DNA from: Rapana venosa
Taxonomy: Eukaryota; Mollusca; Gastropoda; Neogastropoda; Muricidae
NCBI GenBank assembly: GCA_028751875.1
Contig: CM054140.1
Span: 20,419,493 to 20,483,492 of the forward strand
Reading direction: 5' to 3'
DNA: 64,000 bases
Within the stretch, counting starts at the first letter, position 1, and every line of letters begins with the position of its first letter. A program made the position numbers and the translations under genes. Positions 39,301 to 51,300 of this stretch are shown one piece after another. The notes beneath the pieces are model-generated. The model was given only the letters and a program-made list of their open reading frames with translations, was not told the DNA's origin and ran no database searches.

Positions 39301-42300
39301 TAGAACCCCTTGCCTGCTTTTCTGCCTGTAATTTAACAGCATTACTTACAATCAGAGTGAAAACAACAATGAATGAACGTGCACACATACACACACACAC
39401 ACAGAAGTTCTCTTCAGAACTGCTGGCTTGTTACTACACACTGCAACAAAAATTGCCCAACACACATCCGCTGTTTTCATAATACTTATTATAAATGTCA
39501 GTATTGATATTATTCTCATTGTTTATGGCCAAGCCTGACATGAAGGTGGCAGGATGGTTAAGACGTTTGCCTGCCAACAAGTAAACCGTGAGGTTCTGGG
39601 TTCGATTCCCAGCCTCGCCCTTTCTTCCCAGTTTGACCCAAAAAAATCAAACTCAATGTCAAAGTCCTTTGGATGAGACTATAAACCAAGGCCCCGTGTG
39701 CGAACGCATGCAGAACATCCTGCGCACATGTTAAATCCTGTTCCGCTGTTCGAAAGAGTAGGCCATTGTGTGCCGGTGGGAACAGATGACAAAATTTTAA
39801 AACGCGCATTCAAAAAAAAAAAAGTCATCTGAGTGCTTTGATTTGTTGCTTTACAAGATTCAGTGCTATATAAATTCCATACATGATGATGATGATGATG
39901 ATGAAGGCCATTTCTGACAGACACTATTTAAAACACAATCTCCCCACCCCATATTCACCACCAATAACAAAAATCAATATTCACCACAACACCTTTGGCA
40001 CTGGTTTCAGTAATCTGTCCCTATCAAAATGTACACAATACAAAGCACATACCTGTAACATAGAAAAATGTACAAGAAAAGGCTTATCAATAGCAAAACA
40101 GTTCTTCACACATCCCAAGCGTACCAACATAAACTTATAAAAAGCGTATTATTCATAGTCTTCTTTGTCAAATGCTCAGACAGCAACTATGGCTGTCCGT
40201 CATGTGAGTGAAAATGCGATGTGCTGCTGTTCAGCGCCTGACAAGTCAGGCCCAGTGCAACCAACTTCAGCAAAGGAGAGAATTCTCTTTTAAGTCTTTC
40301 TCGAAAACAGGCAGGAGAATGGACCAAGAAAGCAGAAAATAGACAAGGAGGTGACAGGTAGAAAAAGAACAAGACAGAAACAAAGAGAGAGATAGAAAAG
40401 AGGAAATTCCTGGCACAAAATTTACATACTGACAGGCACCAGTCATCCCCATGGGAGATTTTATCCGTATCTACAAAAGGACTTTTCTTTAATCCAACGA
40501 AAAACAGTACAAGGAGGGAGACAAAGAGGCAGTCAGAAAACGATGGGAAGACAACATCAGAGAGTGGACTGGTCTTGAGTGGAACGATCTGCTATGGAAA
40601 GCAGAGGACCGTGGGGAGTGGAGGAAGCTGGTTGCAAAATCTTCATTGGTGCCCCCACGGTCCATGGGACTATTTATTCTTTTATATCGAGGATAATGGA
40701 ATAAACACTCATGTGTTTTTTTACATCCAGTTCCCATGTGTATGCGGTTTTGTAAATTTTGTCATCTGTTTCCACCGGCACACAATGGCCTACTCTTCCG
40801 AAAAGCGGAACAGAATTTAACATGTCCACAAGATGTTCTGCATGCGTTCGAACACAGGGCCTTGGTTTATAGTCTCATCTGAAGGATAGGTGAAGGTGAA
40901 TGGGGAAAAAAATCAACACAAATAGGAAAAAAAAAAAAAAAGATGGAAATAAAAAGTTTTCTACAGTTATGAACAGAGGAAAAGCAGGATCACAGGTCTT
41001 AAAAAAAAATATTTTTAAAAAAGCCCCAAACACCTGAAAAATCAGCCTACATGTTGGATCAGGATACATTACCTGCAGCACCCCCCCCCCCAAACTTTTC
41101 CAAAAAAAAAACCGCCAAACAACCAACAACAACAAAACCAAATAGAGCATGCACAGCCTGAACAATCCCCCCCCCCCTCCCCCCCCAACCAGTTTCTTAC
41201 CAAGGAATGAGCTGCTGACCATCTCTTTGAGCAGGTTGACGTCACCCCCTCGGAACCTTTCCCCGAAAGCCTTGCCCAGATCTTCAGCAACGTGAGCTGC
41301 CACATCCACGCCCACTTCGTCAGCCAGCGTGGTCACTCCCACGGGCAGACCGCCCGCTTTGGTCAGCTTGTCCAGCCGCTTGGGGCCCACGCCTTCCTAC
41401 AAAAATGGCTAGACACTGACCGGCGGATCTTCAGGATACAAAACCACACATCAAAGGAACTCCTCTTCTTTGTCAAATGCTAAGGCAGCAACAATTGTTG
41501 ACAGGATTTTCAAGGGAAAGTTTGTTCAACTTGGTTCATGCAAATGTACGGAAAATGAGTCCTGTGACAAAACTTTCTTGCCAGAAAGGGTATTTTTTTG
41601 TATCACATTGCATTTCTAATATTGTCCTAATTCTTTTTAAATGCAATTAGAAAATGACTTGGCCCCTTTAAAGAAAAGGGTTTAAAAAAATATTAGTCTT
41701 GCCAGTTCTTTAATTCTTCACAGTTCATCAATAGATGTAGAATGCTCGATATCACACAGATTCAAGTCAATCTTAAATCCTCAGTACAGTTTTATCCCTT
41801 CAAAATATTTTCTTTTTGCTTACATTTAGGTTTTACAAGCCTTTATGACGGAACATGAAAATTCATCCAATTGAAGTCTTGTATAGTACAACAACATCCA
41901 ACTATAAACCTAAAGGTGAACTTCTCTCTGCACATGACAGCACTGGAATCAAGGGCATCAAAATCAACACTTAGCTTGACACTGTAGGCAACAATGCAAT
42001 CATTAAAAAAAGTTGTTCTTGTTATAAAAACAAAATTTTTATCCAAAAGTTTTCTTCAGCTCTTCACAAACTGCAGTTTTCCCACAATGGTATTTCAGCA
42101 CAAGCTATGATTCAAGTAGCACCTCTACATTCACACGTTTGAAGAACACCTTATTCCTAGCAACAGACAAAATCTGCATCCAATAGCATAACATGTAATC
42201 CCATTCTTTCTTCTAATGATATTCTTTCTTTCATTAACCTCCACTGATAAGAAAGCACTCATGGCCAATGATATAATAAGCATGAGAGGCATTCTCTACA

Positions 42301-45300
42301 GAGTCAAGGCAGAGGGCAACACAACTCTATGGAAAAACACATTTCACTGTTGCTTGACAAAGACACAGCTTGATCTGTTGGTAAAGACCTGAAATATGCA
42401 TACGTTTCTATCAGCAACACAGTTTTGGATACACTTCAGCGTTTGAAAACGAGTACATGATAATAAAATTAATGTATGGAATTTATATAGTGCTGAATCT
42501 TGTATGCTTAGATGCTTGTTCTGATATCAATTCAGGTAACCACACACATTCTTGTTTTTAAAAAAAAGCAAACCTTTTAACAAAACTAAGAAAATGTCTA
42601 TAAAAACAACAAACACAAAAGGTAGGACTTCACATGGTCGAACATCCAGCCAGGACAGAAAAATAACCCCAGTCACACCTGGAGAACACGGATAGCTTCA
42701 GCCAGCAAGGGGGCCAGAATGCGAGTGGTGTAGAAGCCAGGTCCGTCTCCCACAGTGATCACCACCTTCCCCTGACGAAGCCCCACATCCACGGCAGCAG
42801 CTGTTGGACACAAACAACTGAATCTTTACAAAAGTGCATTAAAATCTCCATAACCATAGGTTTGATCACAGTGTCGGGAGAAGAGGAAATCGAGAAGACA
42901 GTGATAGGAATGGGGGAAGGGCAAGAGATATAAGTGAAATGAATTATCCCTGATGAGCAGAAACACAGATGTAAATACAATACACATGCAAACACACCTA
43001 CACATTCACAACACACATGTCAATAACACACACATGTCAATTTAAGGCCCATTTCAGATTTACTGAGAAAGAAGAAAGGGGGGGGGGGAGGGTATAAAAC
43101 CATTTATTATACATTTTTATCCGGCTGACTCCAACAGGCATCATTTCAGCATATTTGGCTGACATTGTTTGCATTACTGATAAACATTTAGCGAGAGCTG
43201 AATTTTCACTTCTACCTCTACAAATGTTGTTTGTTTTATAAACATGGTCTTTGTCCAACTACCAATCCACATTCCAAACCCCAATCAGAACCTGGCTTAT
43301 TCAATATTCACTCTCCTATACATCATGACATAAAACAAAAATGGAAGTTATAAGAATATTGTTAACTACCAGCCATACCAGTCTGCTTTCCGTGGCAAGT
43401 TCGAGGGAAGAGGAAAAAGAGGCAGACAGGTCACCTATATCCTACATGACCAATACCACAAGGTCTGCAGTCTGGGAGGGCAACCAAAGATCACAGAGCT
43501 CACCAGAGATAAAGATGGTGAACTCCAACGGCATTATAAGCTCCTACAGTCGACAGCGGCAATGGAGACAGGCGAAACAAGCCATAACCCATATTTTCAT
43601 AAGTTACAAAATTATCTCATTAGCTGATAGGTAGGATATATTTTTTTGTCAATAGAAATGTTACTAGAACATTATTTTCACAATCTTAGAATGTTTGAGA
43701 ATCTTTGTACTAGGAGTAATCTCTAAATCTATGTAAGAATCCCAATAAAATATTTAACCAGAAACTAGAAATATAATGTTCAACAAAAAAGGAACAATCC
43801 ACATCCTAAGATTGGAGTTTTCTTTAAAAAAAAACCCAAAAACAAAACAAACAAGCAAAAAACAAAACTACTCATAATCAGTCTCACAGCATTAAAAGAG
43901 CAATGCTCAGTTAATACCTAAATTATTTGATTGATTGAATGAGAGAGATAGAGAGAGTGAGTGAGTGAGTGAGTGTGCGTGCGTGCGTGCGTGCGCGCCC
44001 GCCCGTGTGTGTGTGTGTTTGTGTGCTCTTGCTGGTGCACACACACTTACACATGCATGTGTGTGGTGTGTGCGTGATAGTATCTTTTCTTCCCCAAGTT
44101 GTGATTAACCATGATCAGTCATCACTCAGACATGTAGGACACAGACCTGTGGTGTCCTTAGAGGTCTGCTTGGTGGTGATGATCTCAAGCAGCTGCATCT
44201 TGTCCACAGGAGAGAAGTAATGCATGCCTATCACCTGAAGATAGAAATATATATATATATATATACACACACACAAGGAAATGCATGCACACATGCATTT
44301 GATCATACACACCACACTACAACCCTAACACACACACCTTGAGCAAAGAAATTCAACTCTGGAAGCATGAATCAAACAAAATAATTCACTTCAATTCTAC
44401 CTGACTTTGCAACTGTCAATGTAAAAGAAAATGATAAATTTAAGAAGGCTACCAAAACTCTGCCTAAGAAAATATCATGAACAGTATTTTCCATCAGCCT
44501 CATAGTCATTCTCATCAGCCCACTCCCCCTTATAGTCAGTTTTACCCCACCAACTCCCTTTACAAACAATAGTCTAAACATTTTAATCACATCTCTTACT
44601 TTACACATAATCCTCAGTCACTTTAAAACCACCTTTCCCAGGACAGAACATGCATTGAAGTCCCTTTTCCTTTTATAATTACACGCTCTTTTTTTTTCCT
44701 TTGATAAAATAAGGTCAGAAAATATTCAGTTATTAAAAAATCACATCCTCCTTTTAAAATAAAATCCAGTCATTCAAAAATCACCTCCTCTTTTAGAGGT
44801 ATCAAAACCATGCCCAAAATAACAGCGAATTTTCAACTTGTCTTGGCAAGTACCATTTTTCTTTTATAAATCATATCACTCGATTCTGCTAAAATTACAA
44901 ACAGTACCACTAAATGAAACTATATCAAGCCAGCACAGACTCAAACCTTTCTCTCTTTCCTAGTACAAGTATTAGCATTACCTTCTTCTCTTTATCTATG
45001 TTTCATGACAAAGACGACCGCATAAACTATGTCTCAGAATGCATAAGACAGTGCATACTGATCTACATCAGGTTGGAGTGAACAGACAGAGAACAAATGA
45101 AGAAGGTGAGTGCAGAGAGCAGTGTCCTCACCTTTTCTGGTCGCTTGCTGCCCTGAGCGATCTGGGTGATGGGTAAAGCTGATGTGTTGGAGGCAAAGAT
45201 GCAGTGCTCTGGGATTTGCTGAAATATCACACACGCCATGTCACTTCACTCTGTTCCTTACAACTTACACAACTCTCTCCCTCCTGAACACAACACACAT

Positions 45301-48300
45301 ACATACACTGACTTTTTTACATATATTATTTTTTTCCTGTGTCAAACTCAAAAGCATTTTTTTTCTTCTTTCTCTTCTGTATCAAACATGACATACTTAA
45401 ATACACAGGCTATATATTTTTAATGATGTATTTTTCCTGTGTCTGACACAAAAGCACATCAACATATACAGGCGCACACGCACACAAATAATTGCAGTAC
45501 AATTGATGTCTTCCAAATCTACACTCTTCTGCCACTTTCTTCTGAAAGAGTTTGAATAGAAATTCTGCTTACAGTGTGGGTTCAGTTTAAAATGTACACT
45601 AAACTTTAGAATGATGTAAAAATGCTACTAATGGTTCTATATTTGTTCAAGAAGCCCTGTGCTATTTTCTGAAGCTTCTGCATGTTCTGCCTTTCTCTAT
45701 CTACTTTATGAATTGGTGTTAAATACATATATGTGTCAGAGTCAGAGGTGTTCCTCCGCTACTGGTAACCTGTAGCCCAGTACTACCTGTCTCAGTGGGG
45801 AGATAACCCGACCCAAAAATCCCCAGCTATGGGCAAATAGCAGCTTGGAGAGGAGATGGGCGCCGCCAAGCAATCCACGCCCACAGAAATACCTACATGG
45901 ACAACACTGCAAGGAAAGACATGCCGGATCGGTTGAGGCCCGGAATACCAACAACCGCGCCTTCCATTGGAGCGTTCCAGGATGGAGGTGGAAAATATGC
46001 GACTGGGATGCAAACAACAGCGATCAAACTCCAGGCTGAAAGGACCATCATTGGTACATGGAACATCCGTACCTTGCACGCATGTGGGAAGCCCCAAGAG
46101 CTAACCCACGAACTTCGAAGATACGAATGGGACATACTTGGACTGGCCGAAGTCCGTTGGGTCGGATTCGGCGAAGCAACTACAGAGGAGGATCACAAAC
46201 TATGGTATAGTGGCGACGACTCCAAACACCAACACGGAGTAGGATTTCTTGTCAACAAGAAGAGGACTAACAGTGTCATCAGCTGTACCCCAATCTCAAG
46301 CAGACTGATCTCCATGCGTGTCGCAGCAAAACCACACAACATGACCATCATACAAGTCTATGCACCAACATCAGACTACGATGATGAAGCAATCGAGTGT
46401 TTCTACGAAGATTTGGAGAGCGCCATCAAATCAACTCCAAAGAAGGACTTTCTCGTAATCCAGGGCGACTGGAACGCCAAGATTGGACCTGACACTTATG
46501 ACCAATGGCCAGGGACAGTAGGCCGTTTTGGCGTGGACGAAACTAATGATAGAGGTCTCAGACTTTTGGAATTCGCAAGCAGCCACAATCTTACTGTCGC
46601 CAACACCTTATACCCCCACAAGACATCAAGAAGAACGACATGGCACTCACCAAATGGAAAGACACATAACCAGATTGACTACATCTTGGCCCCCAAACGA
46701 TTTAAGGTGGACCACTGCGTCACTTTTTGCAAATTTTCGTTTCTCAGGAACTAGTAAAGATATCTCAATGAAATTTGGTACACATACTAAGTGCATTAAT
46801 ATGGCTATCTGTGCCAAGTTTGAAATATGTAAGTCAAACAGATATGATAATGTGATAATTTTTCAAAAAAAATATGGGTCGCTGTTTAGCCCATCTGCTA
46901 CTTTCAAAATATGCATTACATAATGGTGTTTATAATTTTTCCAGTTTGATTTGATATCACTGTGTGCAATGATCACAAAAAAGTTATGTTTTAGTTAATA
47001 AAATGGTGTTTTCTGTCTTCTCCAAATATGCCCAAAAATTTTCATTCCCGTTTTTTTGTTTATATCATTTGGTATTTAAAAACTATAACAGCTACAGAGC
47101 TCAAACACTCTCATTGCACTCAGCAGATGTTTCTAAACCAGCATGCCAAATTTGATGAGATTATTTCCATTAGGTCAGAAGGTACAGGTGGGCCAAACGA
47201 CTGACCCAGCCGAAAAAACCAGTTTTGAGAAAAACGCCCGTAAAGATTTAGTTAACAATTTAATCAATAAAACTCATGATTAAACATTCCAAATAAATTT
47301 TGCATGGTAAAATAACATTAGGCCAACACTACTGAGTGATTACAGACAGTTTTTCTTATAGAATAAATTTTTCAGGAGGCTTCTGGGGCATACACCCCCC
47401 CTTGTCTGCCTGGCTATGTTCACGTTCCGCATGCCTTACAGTTTCTATTTCCCCCCCTCTTTTCTCTGGCCCCATCAGAGGATTTTCTAGTGGCTGTTTT
47501 CACTCTGAGAATGTCTGATTTCTCTACAAACACTTCTGCATTGCTCCCTGCCACAAAATCCAGACCAGCAAGCACTTTGTTACAGGAAAAGTACCTCACC
47601 TCCAACTGCATGCCGACTCTTTCCTTGTTATATGTTCATCTCAGCTTTGAATGTAGATCTTTATATAAATATCAATATATATTTTAAAAAAGTGAGATAG
47701 ATAAAAATAATAAAATGTGTGAGAATACAAAGCAGAATGCAAAACAATAAACTGTGTGAAAATGGAAAGTACAGAGAGTTGGAAAGTGAGCTAAAAGAAA
47801 TGAGGCAGGAAGAAATATGTGGTGGAAAGAGATGGTGGTGGAACAGGACTCCAGAAGGCAATACAAAGTATTCAATCCTTGGCCTCTTTCTGCAGCCAAT
47901 TAAAATAATGTATGCTGATGGACTAATGATGTGAAAACATCAGAAATATGTGTTCTTTTATGCAGTGTTTGTGTATGTGCGAGTGAGCGGACATGCCATA
48001 TCTGCATGTTTATCAAATTTATTATACTACTTACTAGATATTCAAATAAGAAACAAATTTATTGCATATCAATTGAAAAAAAACCAACATATAGCCAATT
48101 TGAATGTATGCACAAACACACACACAAAAGTGTACACACAGAATGCACATCACATTCTGTTGATGATGACAGCAAACAAAAACGTTTTTCTTTCTAACAC
48201 ACACTGTGTTAAACACAGTAAAAATTTCTATGAGAATTATCAGTAAATTATAAAGTGCCTCTGAAAATACAGACAACTGAATAAAAAATAAAACAGTGAA

Positions 48301-51300
48301 AGAATCTGGGGGGGGGGGGGAGTGAATACTGAATAGCCCTAGTAAAAATAAACTACTGTATGCTTTCTAAGTTCCAACAACACATAACTTGATAGGAAAA
48401 GAATCGTCAGCTACATTCCCAAAACATATATAAATCGATGGGAAATGTAGCTATTCAAGTTTGTCTACCTTCGGCTCCCAGTTTATAACACTTTGTGCAC
48501 AGTTACGTTGTCACCAAACTTTCTAAGGTTGACACATCAATGACGATATTCTGCGATCGTTTGAAAAGTTGCGGCTCGCGGATCGGTTAATTTTTCTTGC
48601 CAATGGGTCTTTATCATAACTATGTCGTGCCAGCCCTTGATACACGTTTTATGGAGACAAATTTCCAATTATCACATCAGAGAAGTAAGCGAGTAGCTAT
48701 TGACAACATCGCAAGTTGATGTGCACAGCACGGCAAAAGTCGGTCACCATTTCAGCTGGTGATCGTCAGTCTATTTTCCGTTTCCTCCATTTTCTATTCT
48801 GTCTGCTGAAGGCATTGACAGTCCAACACTTGTTTTCGGCATATTTTGGCATTTTTGAGACTTTCAGTAAAAAACTTTGGCTAAAAAACGGTCCGACTCG
48901 AGTGTTGATCGAACTCAGGAAGAAAACAACCGCCATCTTGGATAAAAGTCACGTGACTCTTAGAACCAATCAGCTATTTTTTACGGACAGGAGCCAATCA
49001 GAGACTTCGACTCAACCGTATGCCATCAGTAAATGCCTCTCGGGTTTCCCTTTGGATTGCTCTTCGTGTGTTTCCGTGAGTGAAGTTATCCATTGACAAG
49101 TGTTGTCAGAAAGTAGGTCAGTGAATGACCTTCACATTGATACCATGGAAGGGGGGGTAGAGAAATAGGTCGCGAGCGCTACGATCTCAAAACCGACGCA
49201 ATTTTCGCGGTTTTTGGCCACATTCGCTCAAATTTCACACACACCCACGTCAGAAAATGATTTTATTAGGTATGATATCGGTCAAAATAAACAAAATGAG
49301 TAACAGAAATGTAAAGTTGAGATATTACTTGACCAAATGCAACCATAATCCCAAAAGTCTTTTTTTTTTTAAAATTGTCAAAACATATGCCGCGGTCCCC
49401 CTTAAGTCGAGCATCAACAAAGCCCAGACAAGAAGTTTCCCTGGCGCTGATATTGGCAGTGACCACGACATGGTACTCATGACCCTACAGATCAAGCTGA
49501 AGACCAAGAACCAGAAGAGAAATCCCCGTTTGCGGTTCAACATGGAAAAGCTGAATGACCCCGAAGTCGCTGAAATCTTTAAAGCTGAGATAGGGGGCAG
49601 ATTTGCAGCATTGAATTTCCTGCAAGATGACATCAACAACCTCACTGAGACCTTCAGCAAGACCATTCAGGAGACAGCGCTGGAGATCCTTGGAAAGAGA
49701 GGAAAAAAAACCCAAACCGTGGTTACCAACGATATCCTGGACCTGTGCGACCAACGAGGGAGCTAAAGCCAGTGAAGAACAAAAACCCCAGAAACGGCCG
49801 AAGAGATAGAACAGTCAACAGGTCAATCAAGAAGAAAAATGACTGAGGCCATGGGGAACGGGATGTCAGAACAATGCCCAAGGTTGAAAAGGGCAAGGGC
49901 GAAAGGAACAGCAAAGAGCGTACCAGACCATCAAGGTACTAACCAAGTCCCAGCACCCAAAAAGACCTCCGTTATTGAAGACAAAGGGGGGTCATCCTTA
50001 CAGAGAGCGCCACTATCATGAAGAGATGGACAGAATATTGCGAGACCTGTACAACTACAAGCTGAAGGCTGATCCGAACAAACTTCACGAGCAAGACCCG
50101 GACCATCAGATCCTGAAAGCACACAGGTGCTGGAGGAAGAGGTAGAAGAAGCAGTAAACCCTGAAAGGAGGCAAGTCACCAGGGGTTGACAACATCCCGG
50201 CTGAGCTCATCAAGAACGGAGGCCCAGAGATGATTAAGGCATTAACAATCATCTGCCAACGCATCTGGACCAGCAAAGAGTGGCCTGAACAGTGGACCCA
50301 ATCCATCATAGTTCCACTTCCAAAGAAGGGAGACCTGAAGAAGTGCCAAAATTACAGAACAATCAGTCTGATAAGCCATCCAAGCAAAGTTATGCTACGC
50401 ATTGCCTTGAACAGACTGAAACCACAACAGAAGAAATCCTATCAGAAGAACAGGCAGGATTCAGACCAGTCGAAGCACTGTCGAACAGATCTTCAACATC
50501 AGAATGCTCATAGAGAAGCATCTCCAACATCAGCTACAGCTCTACAACAACTTCATTGACTTCAAGAAGGCCTTCGATCAAGTGTGGCAAGAAGCTCTGT
50601 GGCAAGTCATGAGAGACTAATAGCTTCGACGAGGACCTGATTCAAGTCATCCAGGCGCTGTATGACAGCTCCCACAGTGCAGTCCTCATGGGTGGAGAAA
50701 TCGGGGAGTTCTTCCGGACTTCAGTTGGAGTTCGACAAGGCTGCCCGCTATCCCCCGATCTTTTCAACGTGTTCCTGGAGAACATCATGCAGGAGGCCCT
50801 CCTTGGCTTCAAGACCACAATCACAATAGAGGAAGGCCAGTCTGCAATCTTCGATTCGCAGACGATATTGATCTCATGGGCCGCAGTGAAGAAGAACTCC
50901 AGGATCTCACCACCAGACTGGAAACATCAGCCAATGCCCACGGTATGAGATCAGCTCGAAAAGAGCAAGATCCTAGTGAACAGTACCACACCGACCACTC
51001 CCACCAGCATCAAAGATGAGTGGCGAGACACTAGAGGAGGTGGAAACTTTCAAGTACCTGGAGCAGTCATCACCAAAGAAGGCACGAGCACACAAGAGGA
51101 GAAGATCAGACTTGCTGTGGCACTCTCCTCCATGACTAAGCTGGCGAAAGTGTGAGAAACCACAACATCAGAACCCACACTAAGTCAGACTCTACAAGGC
51201 ACTCGTCACATCCATTGCCTTGTACAGCTGTGAAGCATGGACACTTACTGCCGATTTAGAACGTCGCATTCAAGCCTTTGAGATGAAGTGCCTCAGGCGG

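Larger units (their letters stand above)
36358..42800 (-). other. HADHA: HADHA exons for the C-terminal dehydrogenase domain
   Basis: Exons 42800-42679, 41396-41201, 39325-39214, 38026-37936, 37673-37619 and 36503-36358. They encode [19 protein letters not shown], then [19 protein letters not shown] and [19 protein letters not shown], then [12 protein letters not shown], then [16 protein letters not shown], then [17 protein letters not shown], and finally the terminal helix with [18 protein letters not shown]. These are the dimerisation and substrate-covering segments of the HADH C-terminal domains. The last exon also starts the 3' UTR. Confidence 0.93.

Noticed and set aside
44600..45131. 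Possible extra HADHA exon in the AT-rich intron
   Set aside because: The flanking exons join in frame and match the family with no missing residues, so no exon is needed.
46528..46923. 131-codon + strand frame overlapping the LINE endonuclease
   Set aside because: Out of frame with the endonuclease and running into the nested transposon; no domain.
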